From NCBI GenBank assembly GCA_910592005.1, contig CAJVPP010000145.1, positions 1 through 44,526 on the forward strand: 44,526 nucleotides of DNA. Direction: 5' to 3'. Below, piece after piece: positions 9,423 through 20,931 of this stretch. The notes beneath the pieces are model-generated. The model was not told the DNA's origin. It was given only the letters and a program-made list of their open reading frames with translations, and ran no database searches. Each line of letters opens with the position of its first letter. Position 1 is the first letter of the stretch. Made by a program: the position numbers and the translations under genes. The stretch is from Funneliformis mosseae. Taxonomy: Eukaryota > Glomeromycota > Glomeromycetes > Glomerales > Glomeraceae.

Positions 9423-11285
9423 TTAGGCTTTAACCCATCCAACTTTAATTAATATCTTCAAGGTATCCATATTTGAAACTTCATGATACTTGATTAATTT
9501 TTGACAAATTTCTCTAGCTTGTTGTATATCTTTAATATCAACCAAAACTTTATTTACGATGTGATAAATATCTTTTGTGGGAATTAATTGATGAGATTCT
9601 ATCAAGTTATAAAATTCCAACCCACCTTTAAAATCATTGTTTTGAAAATACCCTCTTAATAACAAATATAAATGATGTGGGTGAGGTTTAACGTCATTTG
9701 AAATCATTTCATGAAAAATTTGTAACGCCGAAAAATAATTTCCTTTGCTTGCAAAAGACTCGATTAAATTCCATGAACCGGTTTCAATTGCAAAATTATA
9801 ATTCCTCTTTCGCATCGTTTTATATACATTTCGTGCAGCTTCTAAATATCCATATCTTAAAAAAGTTGAAAAAAGTTGTCGTAAAAATTTATTGCTAACT
9901 TTCATCGAAATCGTTGGATTATTATTAAATGGAAGTTTGCTCAATAATTCATATGATAGTTCGGGAAGGATTTTGATATATGATGTTGGTAATTTATCGT
10001 TTTCATGGTGGTATATCAACCTCCTTATTAGGATAAAACAGATGTACATGTTTGGTTTTATCAAAAACTCTTGTCTCATTTTTTTATATAATCGCATGGC
10101 TTCGTTCAAATTTTTAGAAGGATTTGTTTCAGGTCCAGGAAATCCAAACTCACAAGGTCCAATTTGCATCGTTATTAAATGTTGAAAAGTTAAAGCGTTT
10201 GGTTTTAAATTTTTTCTTTTGATCATTTCATCAAAGTATCTTCTTGCGAGATGCACATCCCTCCGTTTGGAACAAGACAACAACATCCAATTATAGGTGT
10301 CACTTGTGACATTCCAATCACCTTTTACGTAAAATCGTTCAAAAGCCCATTTTAAATCCTGGGATCGATCATTCAAAGCGCAACGTTTCATAAATTCATC
10401 AACATGTACTTTTAACGGTTTGAAATTCGATTCAACCATCTCCCTCAAATAATGATTAACGGATCCAACATCATTGACCGAAATACTTCCACGTATTAAG
10501 TAAATATAAATTTCCCTCGTCGGTTGATATCCTAAATCTAGTAAAACGTTAAACCACCTTTTAACGTGATTCATTTTTCCTAAACTGCTATAATCCCTTA
10601 TCAATTGTTGCAACGTGAACTTTGTAGGGGTGAGACCAAGATTTTTCATTTCCGCAAAGATCTTTTGATCTTGATTTATTAAAAATTCATTTGACGCACA
10701 ATTTCGTAATATTATGTTATAACAATTGGAATTTAACGTGATCCTTGACCTTTGTAACATTTTTCGAAACCATCGTGACAAATTTAAATTGGTTAATTTA
10801 CTCTTTTGAAACAATCTAATGAATATTCGCTCGATATCTATCATTGATAAGGATGATGACGTTTGATGTGTTGATTGTGAGTTGAGAATTTTCACATTAT
10901 TATACATGTAAACTCGTAGGAATTTCCAAAAATCCGTTGAATCCTGTTTCGTTAAAAGAAATAGTCTCAACCTCCATAAGAATTCATCCTCGTTGAAGGT
11001 CGTTAGATGACAAGTATCGTTCGGCTTCTTATTCGTGTCAATCGGGTTGACCTTAATCATCCCATGATGTTGCGTTGTCGTTGATGAGAATCTTTTTAAA
11101 ACGATCATTCGACCCGAGATGTTGTTGCATTCATTTTCCAACACATTGAACGATGATTGCAAGAAATTGGTTCGAAGGTACTTTAAATAATTAAGGTTCT
11201 TCGTCCAATGACAATAATAATGATTTTGCAAAGGTTTCAAAGTTGAAGAGATTTTTGTGTGATTTAATAAATTCATGTTCTTCAT
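9423..11285 (-). CDS. Mitochondrial pentatricopeptide repeat (PPR) protein, C-terminally truncated
   Basis: A single-exon 620-residue ORF. The N-terminal 75 residues are basic, rich in Ser/Thr/Asn and almost free of acidic residues (ending VLKRFSSTTTQHHG), as expected of a mitochondrial presequence. From about residue 180 come degenerate 35-residue PPR units with typical openings such as SNCYNIILRNC, TPTKFTLQQLIRDY, SDTYNWMLLSC, NALTFQHLI, TGSWNLIESF and HHLYLLLRGY. PPR proteins bind organellar RNA and control processing, stability or translation; the target is unknown. The stop at the 3' end appears secondary, because decayed PPR sequence continues to 9175. It may be a functional shortened protein or the start of pseudogenisation. 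Confidence 0.8.
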   Translation of the reverse strand: MKNMNLLNHTKISSTLKPLQNHYYCHWTKNLNYLKYLRTNFLQSSFNVLENECNNISGRMIVLKRFSSTTTQHHGMIKVNPIDTNKKPNDTCHLTTFNEDEFLWRLRLFLLTKQDSTDFWKFLRVYMYNNVKILNSQSTHQTSSSLSMIDIERIFIRLFQKSKLTNLNLSRWFRKMLQRSRITLNSNCYNIILRNCASNEFLINQDQKIFAEMKNLGLTPTKFTLQQLIRDYSSLGKMNHVKRWFNVLLDLGYQPTREIYIYLIRGSISVNDVGSVNHYLREMVESNFKPLKVHVDEFMKRCALNDRSQDLKWAFERFYVKGDWNVTSDTYNWMLLSCSKRRDVHLARRYFDEMIKRKNLKPNALTFQHLITMQIGPCEFGFPGPETNPSKNLNEAMRLYKKMRQEFLIKPNMYICFILIRRLIYHHENDKLPTSYIKILPELSYELLSKLPFNNNPTISMKVSNKFLRQLFSTFLRYGYLEAARNVYKTMRKRNYNFAIETGSWNLIESFASKGNYFSALQIFHEMISNDVKPHPHHLYLLLRGYFQNNDFKGGLEFYNLIESHQLIPTKDIYHIVNKVLVDIKDIQQAREICQKLIKYHEVSNMDTLKILIKVGWVKA

Positions 11286-11299
11286 TATATATATATATG

Positions 11300-13044
11300 A
11301 ATCAAAAAGGTCAAAAAAGGAGATCGATTATCTTGTAATAAGAAAAAGCCACTAAACCATATAAACCGATGATTTGATGATTTGATGATTTAATGAATCA
11401 TTGGTGAACCATGTGACTTTCATTTATGTATAATATAAATAATAATAGAGAGGTGGGTGATCGATCAATTTTTTTAGGGTAAAAAAAATTTAATTTATGC
11501 AAAAAGATTTTTAATACGTTTTGTATCTCGTAAGTGTGAATTTTAATTCCATGATCTTTTGTTTCGAATTATAAAACAGATTTAATTAAGGTATGTTCGT
11601 CAAAAATGATTTTTGTTAATGGGAAACTTTGTCATGTGAATGTGACACGATCCGATCGACAATGAAAGTCATTTTGCCGCCAAAAATTCTTCCCCCCAAA
11701 ACAAAGATTCTTTTTTCTCCTGAGACGTTTCATATTTTTAAACGTACCGATTTAAACTCAAATAGGATTTCTTGTATTAAAACCTGAAACCACGTCAATG
11801 TAAATTAAAATTGAAGAGAATGTTGATGAGTAAGGAGATTATTTTTTATTTGGTTTTAATATTTCAAAGGACGTACTTTTTCTAAAATAAATGTTAAGCA
11901 TGCATACAGTGAGAAATATTCTGTACGACCATTCGTTTTATATAATAAAATCTAATATCTGATATTCAACCTGTTTCAAATTGAATTGATCCATATACTT
12001 TATTATATTAACAAATTAATTTGTATGCTTATAAACCATTGTCAGAAGAGCTTTGTTAATCGAGAATTGGGGAAGAGGTGTTCAGTGCGAGTATGCCACA
12101 GAATAATTTGCTCAAAGATTCTCCCCCTTTAGTTTATTCGGGATTTGGGTGCAGTGTCACGACATGTAGAGAAATCATTCTCAGGGATGATTAGACGTGA
12201 AACATAAAAACAAAATAAAATAAAAAATATGTCAAAAACTGAAACCTTTTGATTTTTATCTATAGATAAAAATCGGTTCACAGCGAATAGTTGGAAGGAA
12301 TGATGGTGATACGGATTACTAAAAAGAATGAACGGTCAAAATTTTCGTAAAATAGGTGAGTAACTGCGCCTCAACATTACGGGTTCTCGGTTTCTATTTT
12401 TAAAAAAGTATTCATTCATTCATTGTATGCAATGAAAATCAATATCGAAAAAACTTTTCATCACTTCCGAATTTCCCGATCTGCAAATTTTTTTTTTTGA
12501 AAAAAAGAAGTAATTTAAAAAATGTGCAAAAAAAAAAAAAAATAAAAAAAAAAAACGAGAGGTTTCCTACAAAAGTTTTTCACATTGCAAAAAAAAAAAA
12601 AAAAAAAAAAATTAATTTAATTATATGATAGTTTTATTTTTTTTTCTTTTAAAAAAGAAAAAACACAACGAACAAAAATCAAAGAATGATTTCAAATTTT
12701 TTGGAACATGAAAGTAAGGATTTTATTTGCTTATAAATATTTGTTGATATTTAATATATATATATAAAATTACTGTTAAACAAATTATTAACCCATTTTT
12801 AAATGTGTCACGACTGATTTAACAGTTGAAGATGAACTTCCAAATTTTGAAAGTGCATTAAAAAGAAAATAGTTAGTACTGGGGATAAAAAAATTATTTA
12901 TACCTATGATAAAAAAAAAAAAATATAAAAATTAAATAAAACTTTGAAAAATTGAAAAACGTTTTTTTTCTTTTTTTTTTTTTTATAAAAAAAAAAAATA
13001 AAAACAATAAATAAATAAATAAATAAAACAGAAAAAAAAAAGAA
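11300..13044. other. Intergenic region with low-complexity DNA
   Basis: Between the PPR (-) and RGS (+) genes. It holds a short (GATGATTT)3 repeat at 11368-11391, a 12.5-12.7 kb stretch of long A runs, and no ORF of coding character. The part nearest 13045 includes TA runs and (AATA)n microsatellite sequence. The 11.6-12.4 kb part has ordinary composition but no recognisable gene. Confidence 0.5.
12750..12769 (+). promoter_or_regulatory. (TA)n TATA-like element upstream of RGS gene
   Basis: TTTAATATATATATATAAAA lies about 280 bp upstream of the exon 1 ATG at 13045. It is a plausible core promoter for the long RGS transcript, similar to the TA runs before other genes in the window. Position alone supports it. 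Confidence 0.3.
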
Positions 13045-15207
13045 ATGGAAATTCAACCGCAAGTACACCAGCAGTCTTCGACTCATATGATGAAGACGAC
13101 AAGGTCTGGAAGACCTTTTGTCAAGGTTCGTACTTTTATTTATTTGAAAGAAATTTTTGGTGCCATGGATCTGGTGAAATTACCTTCATGCTCATAATAT
13201 TTACAAAGGACGTCAAGATCTGAATTTACAGCGTAAAGTAGTTCGCATTTCATTTGTATGGTGCAGGAAGTCTATACTCAACAATATAAATGTAATACTT
13301 AAAAAATTTTTCAACTCTTTAAAAAAATAAAATTTAGAAAAAATAAACTGGTAACTTTATATTTTGACCGGTCAGTTTTTCAAATATAAAAAGTTATAGG
13401 TATTTAAAATTGGATAATTTTCATATGATCATCCTGAATTAATGTCAGCCAGAATAATTATAATTTTAAATTAATATCTCATTTTTCATTGATCAATTAC
13501 CAATCACGTGATATAAATCCTCAAAAAATTTGTTAAGACTTCCGGTACCATATATATTTTATATAGTGAAAGAAAAAAAAAAAAAGACTTGCATTATTTA
13601 TTTATTTATTTTTAATAATTACGACATCATCGTTATATTAGGATATCCATGATTTGTTCGCAACGCTGGTCGTTTCATTACCGATGGAAGCACATCGAAT
13701 TTTATTTAAAAGTCACCCCAATTCATTTACAACCGAAGAAGCGATCGCTAATCTCGGTTCTTTGAAATTTACCCAATCACATCGCACACCGGATCCGAAA
13801 GATCCAACCAAAATCATAACGACCACGACTACCACTACATTTAGCATGACAAAAGATATGGCGAAAAGTGTGTGTCAAACTTTCATGGATGCTAGATTGT
13901 TTGAAAGTCTTGGAGACTCGGGAAGTCGTTCTTTCAAGGATAAGGGTGTTTATGGTTTAACGCTGAAAGGTTTGCACGTTTTGGATAAATTTGTTGATAG
14001 GAATGGGATCGCGGCTCCACATTTGGCAAAATTATTTGCATCACAAACATCTACTATTAATTTGTATTATATTGAGAGAAACCTTGATAATGATTCCCTA
14101 TTGTTGTCTAGAGGTTGTATTGAATCAGTATTTCGAAGGTTCGCTGGTGCAAAACCAAACGTCATTAACAAAGATGATGGAAAAGAGATTAATGTGGATC
14201 AATCAACTGTTGAGAAACCTGATCGAAATCTTGGAATTGAACTCAAAAATCGTCAAGGCCATTACTATTTTCATGGTGCAATTGCTTGTGATTGGCTTTG
14301 CGATTTCACGACCTTGATCACAAAGGAAGAATCTATGAGAATTGCAAATGAATTTATTCGATATGGATTTATTGAACCTTTGTCCGATAAAAGCAATGAA
14401 ACAAAAAAACCTACCAACAAATATGGTAGGTCATTTAAATATTCAAAGTCAACTTGCTATCAAATCACGGAATCTGGGCAAAGGATTATTTCATGGAATC
14501 ACGATGGTACCTACACAAATAGAAATGGGTTAAAGGATAGATTGAGCAATCTTAGTATTAAGATTATTAACGATTCACGAAATGAATTGCCAGCTAACGG
14601 TAAACGATTATCAGAGAGTACCGCACAGATCCAAAGCCCTACGACGATTAAAGATGTAAATAATCAATATTCTAGCAAAGAATCTAACGCAAAGAAACTC
14701 CAACAGATTTTGGAAGATCCCTCATTACGTTCACTCTTTATGGAATTTTTAAAAGCAAATTTCTGTGAGGAGAATTTATTATTCTTGTTGGAAGTTCAAA
14801 CATTTAAATCTAGATACAATACGAAATTTAATGAAATCGGCGAGATGCGAGATCACCAAGAACAGCAGAATCTCATCGATGATGCCTTCACAATTTATCA
14901 TAAATTTTTAGCACCAGGATCACCTCATGAACTCAACATTGATCACGGATTGAGACAAAAGATGGTTCAATATATGACTAATATCACATCACTAGATGAT
15001 TCTGCAGCAAATCCTATAACAAATCTTTTATATGATAAAATTCAAGACACAATATTTAGACTTATGGCCACCGATTCTGTTCCTAAATTTTCAAAGACAG
15101 ACAAATATTTATCTCAAATAAAGAAATTTGATGGACATTCGACAGAGTACAATATCCAAAAGCGCAAACACACTTCATCTAGTTCAACTTCGAGTTTAAG
15201 AATTTAA
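13045..15207 (+). CDS. DEP-RGS protein, FlbA/Sst2-type regulator of G-protein signalling
   Basis: Exon 1 (13045-13125) encodes 27 residues ending SGRPFVK; a 516-bp intron (13126-13641) joins it to exon 2 (13642-15207), starting DIHDLFATLVVSLP. The join recreates the RSGRPFxKDIxDLFxTLVVSLP block of fungal FlbA-type proteins, fixing the splice sites. Total 548 residues: a first fungal DEP domain (about 25-120, with NNLGSLKFxQ-like and TTTTTTTFSM segments), a second DEP (about 225-310, CDWLCDFTTLITKEE) and an RGS domain (about 375-510, LRSLFMEFLKANFCEENLLF). Family members accelerate GTP hydrolysis on G-alpha subunits and desensitise receptor signalling; DEP domains tether them to receptors or membranes. 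The C-terminus is Ser/Thr rich. The intron is far longer than others here and contains E-box and TATA motifs. Confidence 0.9.
13505..13566 (+). promoter_or_regulatory. Possible internal promoter in RGS intron 1
   Basis: Within the 516-bp intron, the palindromic E-box CACGTG (13505-13510) is followed at once by TATAAAT (13512-13518) and by a second TA-rich box (13550-13566). Exon 2 has an in-frame ATG at 13684 (MEAHRIL), 172 bp downstream. Use of this promoter would give a protein lacking the first 41 residues. This is inference from motif order only. Confidence 0.3.
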
Positions 15208-16397
15208 AAAATTTTATTTTATCTCTCATTATTATTACAAATAAAAATTAATTTAATGTAATTATTTATAAAGAAACAAAAAAAAAAGAGAAAACTGTTT
15301 AATCATTATCCAAGTATTTATCGACATTCCTTCAAAACGTGTATATGTAGAGAATGCGGTCGTATTCAAACCTTACATAATTAATGCACGTTATAAAACG
15401 GGTTAGATTATGTGAAAATTTTGATCACGATACACAAGATTATGAAACCTTAACCTTATTCAATTCCTGAGTTTACGATAAAAAAAGAAATTATGAAAAT
15501 AAATGAAATCAACAATTCACGTCCTCTTTTATACGTTTCGGGGATCGTCTGAATTTTATCGAAAGTTCTTTTGTGATGCCAAATAAATCGAACAGTGAGG
15601 AGAGGTGTGTTCTCATTGGTTCAACCACATGTTTACATGCGGTGCAACATGAAAAAAAAAGTGGCACCTTTACCTGTATGTTCAAATTTAATTTTGCTTT
15701 CGTTGTTAGTCATATTTTTTACTAAACGTACTCTTTTTTCTATTATCTACCCTGTCGCTTTTGAGTTGACTAGGCACTTGGTGAGTGACGTCGAGTTTAC
15801 GCAAGTTTTAATATATACCTCTTATTTACCACTTGAGGCTGTATGCTGTTGGTGTCACAACTTTCGTTTCTCTTTGAGCAATTTATTGCCATGATTAACA
15901 AAGCTTCCACAATCACTTCATTTCTTATAATAAAAGCCCTCAACCTTTATCTTTCATCACCCTGCCTGTTGTTATAACTGAATAATTAAAAGTATGTTAT
16001 ACTGATCTATTTATTTTGTGGTTTTAGTTTGTCTCGAAACCTTTTGTATTTTCTCTTCGAAGTTTGTTTCCTAAATTCCCTCATCTCAACAGTTGATTGA
16101 TCACAAATTATAACCATACTTGAATATTAATTTGTGAGCAAGCACTATAAGATTAATAATATTGCAAGTGAGTCCAATTTGATTTTTTAAAAAAAAATTT
16201 CAAGTTTGTTATTATGTAAAAAGAAATACTGATGGTCAGATATTTTATACTTTCACACAAAAGCTTATCAAGTTTCCTTTTTACATTTTTATGAAACTTC
16301 TTATAAAGGTTTTACCATTTTTGGTACAAGTTTCTTAATCATCATAACGACATTCCCGAGTAATACGCATTGAGCTAATCCTAATTTAGTTTTCATA
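15208..16397. other. Intergenic region
   Basis: Lies between the RGS and RhoGEF genes. An AATAAA-like signal sits just after the RGS stop (near 15240). A 99-codon frame at 15595-15894 starts with GTG, is hydrophobic and resembles nothing known. No TATA box is obvious close to 16398. Confidence 0.45.
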
Positions 16398-18848
16398 ATG
16401 TCATCACGTGGAGACTCCGGGTATATGAGTCATTACGATTCTATTTACAGTCAAAAATCAGAGGTTGATAGTTTTGATCATTTGGGTGATGTTGATTATG
16501 TGGATTATCATAACGTGAGAAGTTCAATGCCTTCTCCTTATAATGACCGAAGAGACGAACATATGGAGAAAAATGGAGCCAATCGTCACACGTATCACAC
16601 ATCAAATCATCATAGATCCTTTGATAACGATTCTTTATACCCGCCGGTACCAAATCAAAGATATCAATATTCCACTTCGCCGAAATCTAATTCCTACGAA
16701 CACAACCAAAATGATTTTTCGATCGAGTCAAATAGAGATTATCCACCACTACCCCCTTCACCTTATAACCATCCGATTCACTATTCAACTTCGCCATTGA
16801 ATTCCCCAAGGTTACCTCCACAACAATCATATGGAAACCCTCCCGAATTTTATATACCCAAACCATCACCAAGGAGTGCTTCATTACAAAACATAAATCG
16901 TCCCGAATCAAGTCCTCGTCTAAACGCATCGTTTCCGGTTAATGCGTTGAAGAATAATTCAAACATTCGACCTTATCCATTCGTTGACACTCCGAAAACT
17001 CTAAAGTTCAATGATAATAATAATTTTTATCAACAAGAAAAACCTGAACAAGAATTAGATGCGTTTGATTTTTCCGAAGCACATGACATAATCGATTCAT
17101 ATTATGATGATCTTGAAGTTAACGAATCATTACCAATTCAAGAAGGTAAAGATCTATGACTAATTTAGTTGTTAAAAGCAAACAAAGTTAATATGTTGAA
17201 TATATTTATTTAAACATAATGTTCATTTTTTTTTTTTTTGATATAATAAGTAACAAGAAATCGAAAACGTGAAGCTGCTGTAAAGGAAATACTTACCACA
17301 GAACGAACGTATGTCGATGGTTTAAGGAAACTTGTGTATGTATTTTATAAACCCCTGCAAGAAAATTATAAAAGGTCTAATAATAAGATCTTGTCAACGA
17401 AACCTGTCGCAACTAATGAAGAAATTTCGGCTATATTTGGAAATATTGAGCCGTTATTGAAATTACACGAGATACTATTGAAGTCATTAGAAGAAAGGTA
17501 AACTAAATTTTTTCCCCCCTTTTTTTTAAAAAAAGCGCGTAATCTTTTACGGCAGAATCCCGAATTCTGAAGTAGTCATTTTGGAGCTCTGAGACGACTC
17601 CAAGTATAAGGTGTAATTTTTTTTTTTGTGCACCATCATAGGTTACTGATATATAAAAAAAAAAAAATTAAAATTTAAATGATGAAAATATTTGTTTTTT
17701 TTAACGTTCCAACCTTTCTTCCCTTTGAATTAGGAATCGAAATTGGAGCCCAACTCAATATATTAGTGATATATTTTTACAAAATGTACGTGTTTGTGTT
17801 TAATTTCGAATCTCATTTTCTTCAAAAAGATATCCTTTAATTTCTAAAATCGTTGTAATTATAGGCTCCATATCTTAAAATGTATGTACATTATTTAACA
17901 AGCTTTCCGCAAGCAATAGCGACTATGGAACGACTTAATAAAGAGAGCAAGGATTTCAAAAAATTTTTGCAGGTAAAGAGACAGCTACTTAATTCACGTT
18001 CACACATAATCGTGTATCGTTTAACCTCTTGGATCATTATGTAGCAATGTCAGTTGAAGCCAGAGTTAGGAGGATTACCGCTCAACTCTTTTCTGAGTCT
18101 TCCGATTCAAAGAATTCCACGTTATAAATTATTGACAGAAGCTTTATTTAAACATACAAAAGAGTCACATCCCGATTATCAAAATTTAAAGAGATGCGTG
18201 GATCATATTTCAGCAATTGCTGAAGAAGTGAATGAAAAGTACGTTAAATTTACATCTAATTCATTAAATCCAAATTTTTCTTCTTACAAATAAATTTATA
18301 TCAATTAGAATACGAGACGCTGAAAATCAACAGAAAGTACTGGAAATTCAGAAAAAAGTGATGAATTTGCCGAAAAACATAGTAGATCCTGCACGAAGGT
18401 TCATTTATGGCGGAGATCTTTACAAAGTTACACCAAGACAGACAAATGTCAAACCATTCTTTACGGCAACACAGGATATACGAGCACACTTTCTTTTTAA
18501 TGACCTTTTGCTCTTCTGTTTAAATTTTAAAGGAGAATATCACTACAAAGGTGAAATTGATCTGAGATTTGCGACAGTTAAAGAGATTGATGATGATTCT
18601 GCAGATCAACCGTTTTGCTTTCAATTACTTACTACCGATGCAAGGAACGGAGCACATACCGTTCGTGCAACAAGCTTCGAAGAGAAAAATGAATGGATCA
18701 CCAGACTTCAAAGAGCAATATGGTCACTACAAGATAGAAGTGGAAAACGTAAGTGTTTCTTTTTTAATCAAAAAGAGAGGAGATTGTATATCATGTTTTA
18801 AATTGTAACGAGCTTTTTTTTTTTTTAGATCTTCCTATTCCTCAATAA
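16398..18848 (+). CDS. DH-PH Rho guanine nucleotide exchange factor
   Basis: Seven exons (16398-17145, 17251-17497, 17734-17785, 17865-17972, 18045-18238, 18309-18748, 18829-18848), all GT-AG with introns of 70-236 bp, encode 602 residues. Residues 1-245 are disordered, rich in Ser/Pro/Asn/Tyr with many SP sites, ending in an acidic patch. The DH domain spans about 255-450 (REAAVKEILTTERTYVDGL at its start; LPIQRIPRYKLL is its most conserved helix). The PH domain spans about 465-590 (FLFNDLLLFCL; EEKNEWITRLQRA). The last exon adds only HLPIPQ. DH domains load GTP onto Rho/Cdc42/Rac GTPases, and PH helps membrane placement; in fungi this drives polarity and cell-wall synthesis. The N-terminus lacks the DEP or CNH modules of Rom2-type GEFs. 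The specific GTPase cannot be told. Confidence 0.88.
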
Positions 18849-19350
18849 CTTATCTTTCTTTACATACAAGTTAATTTATATTTTTTGTAATTTACGAGAT
18901 TTTCAATAACATATTTATCAATGGTTTGTAACATAATTTTTAGTATTTAAGATTATAATTTGTAGACACGGATTATAGAGAAAATTAGATTTGATATAAT
19001 TTTTCAACCGAAGAAATATTATTTAAATGATGGTTTTTAATATATATATATATATTATATAAATAACTGAGTGAGAGATGCATTAAATGATTTTATATAA
19101 ATTAAGATTTTGGGAAATTTTTCGGGCTTTTCACAAGTGATGATCGATGATAAAAGAATTCACGTGCTCAACACAGGAGCCATTTAAAGTTAAACGCTTT
19201 ATTTTGGCAGAAAAGATCGACATGATAATTGCCCCCCCCATTTTAGTATTTTATATATATATATATAAATATAATACACGCTTCTAAAAATTTATTTTGA
19301 AATCACCTAATCAATCGTTCTTACAAGAAAAAAAAAAAATAAATTATAAA
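18849..19350. other. Intergenic region and F-box promoter
   Basis: AT-rich spacer. Near the 3' end an E-box CACGTG (19161-19166) and a TA run (19251-19270) lie 190 and about 80-100 bp before the next ATG, suggesting a simple promoter. Another TA run at 19040-19060 is probably incidental. Confidence 0.45.
19251..19270 (+). promoter_or_regulatory. TATA-like element of F-box gene
   Basis: TTATATATATATATATAAAT ends about 80 bp before the ATG at 19351. Placement fits a TATA box with a short leader. Confidence 0.4.
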
Positions 19351-20931
19351 ATGGTTTATTTTCCTGAACTTTGTCTTGAACAAATCTTTCGAGAATTAGA
19401 TAATAATGTTGAAACACTCTATTCTTGCATACTCGTTAATCGCTTGTGGTTTACTCTGGCCGTTCCTGAACTATGGAAAAATCCTTTCGTTACTATGTGT
19501 TCTGGAAATCCAAAACGTCATGGATCACTAATTGATGTTTACATTTCTTGTCTTCCAAAAAATGTCAGAGACAATATTTATTCCGGGACGACGAGACCGC
19601 CAATTTTTAATTACGTTAAATACTTGCGATGTATTGTTATCGCACCAATATGTAAAAGTGTTAACAGATGGATTGTATCAAAGAAAGTTGAAGAACTCCC
19701 TTTCTTCAAATATTTACGCGTGACTTGCAAGAGAATGATAACACGGGATTACGAGAGGGTTATCGTTGAAATTTTATGTGATTATTTCATCTCCTGTTCA
19801 ACTCGTATTGATGAAGTTGATTTATCTTTTCGACTTTTCAATTTATTCGCAAATCCAAACTTGTCAAGAATAAAGACATTTAAATGTAGTGTGATGTACT
19901 TGCCCGACTTGATGGAAACTGGTATCGTTAAATCGGCTACCAAGATCGCCAATAATATTCGGTTCCTGGAAATTCGATTCTTTTGCTCATATAATGATTA
20001 TTCCTCGGATACGATGAATTCCCCCGTTAACGACGTAATAGATTTGATCGAATCACAAAAAAACCTACAACATATATTACTTCAATGCACTCCAGTTGAA
20101 TTCCCCACGTTATTGATTAGTATATGTACTCACATAAAAACTTTGACAAGTATCGATCTATACAAGATCGCCTTTGGTTGTGGTTTACCACTTCAATATT
20201 TTGCTAAATTAGAGAATTTACAACATCTCAAGCTCATTTGGTGCAACTTTACCGGATCATCCGATATAAACGTTGATGATTCATCATTTCAAAGGTTAAA
20301 ATCTATAACGATCAATACGACAAACATTCAAGTAGATTTATTGGAAATTTTGATTCGTCAAGCCAGAGATAGCATAAGAGTATTGGAAATAAGGAATTTT
20401 AGAAATTTACGAGAATTAATTTATTCGTGCAGAAAGTATTGCACCCTATTGACGAAATTGATCTTATCAATTAATCAAGGGACCCTTTTATCAATTATTT
20501 CCATGGTGACCACGTGCAGGAAATTGGAGGAAATTCACATCTATGATGAATCCATGCAAGAAGGAGGTTTTTATATGCCAATGGATCTAAATTGTACGCT
20601 TACGGCTGATGAGTTTATTTGTCAACTTGGAATGGCATTACCGGAAACGGTTCATACGATAAGATTTCTTATGGATTGGTTTTATAATTCAAGTTCTCTT
20701 GATACATTTTTTAAGCAATGTAATGCGAGGAAGTTGAAAAGGTTGGAATTTAGTAATTGCACCTTTTTCTCTACCAGACATTTAGATGTTGTCGTTCGTC
20801 ATTGTGGCGAGACATTAAAATATCTATATTTTAATAGTTATCATCACATGTCTAGGGAATATGTTAAGAAAGCAAGAAAGATAATTCCGAATCTTGTTGT
20901 TGAAAATAACGAATTCAATAGGGCATGTTAA
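19351..20931 (+). CDS. F-box / leucine-repeat protein 1
   Basis: Single exon, 526 residues from the ATG at 19351, preceded by an A-rich leader; an in-frame upstream extension has no ATG. The F-box is at the extreme N-terminus (YFPELCLEQIFRELDNN, CILVNRLWF, PELWKNPF). The rest is a series of leucine-rich units of the type LxxLxLxxC/N (SRIKTFKCSVMYLP, LQHLKLIWCNF, KRLEFSNCTFF). F-box proteins join Skp1-Cul1 ligases, with the repeats selecting substrates. The target is unknown. It is the tandem neighbour of the gene at 21796 and a paralog of the pseudogene at 7569; such lineage-specific F-box expansions are known in mycorrhizal fungi. Confidence 0.85.
   Translation: MVYFPELCLEQIFRELDNNVETLYSCILVNRLWFTLAVPELWKNPFVTMCSGNPKRHGSLIDVYISCLPKNVRDNIYSGTTRPPIFNYVKYLRCIVIAPICKSVNRWIVSKKVEELPFFKYLRVTCKRMITRDYERVIVEILCDYFISCSTRIDEVDLSFRLFNLFANPNLSRIKTFKCSVMYLPDLMETGIVKSATKIANNIRFLEIRFFCSYNDYSSDTMNSPVNDVIDLIESQKNLQHILLQCTPVEFPTLLISICTHIKTLTSIDLYKIAFGCGLPLQYFAKLENLQHLKLIWCNFTGSSDINVDDSSFQRLKSITINTTNIQVDLLEILIRQARDSIRVLEIRNFRNLRELIYSCRKYCTLLTKLILSINQGTLLSIISMVTTCRKLEEIHIYDESMQEGGFYMPMDLNCTLTADEFICQLGMALPETVHTIRFLMDWFYNSSSLDTFFKQCNARKLKRLEFSNCTFFSTRHLDVVVRHCGETLKYLYFNSYHHMSREYVKKARKIIPNLVVENNEFNRAC

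Noticed and set aside
12801..12872. Peptide-like stretch TTDLTVEDELPNFESALKRK followed by a stop
   Set aside because: Only 23 codons, no start or splice acceptor upstream and no continuation; may be a gene scrap but cannot be supported.
12904..13086. 60-codon minus-strand ORF
   Set aside because: Mostly Phe/Lys from A/T homopolymers, antisense to RGS exon 1.
15595..15894. 99-codon ORF between RGS and RhoGEF
   Set aside because: Begins with GTG, hydrophobic by composition, no family resemblance or promoter.
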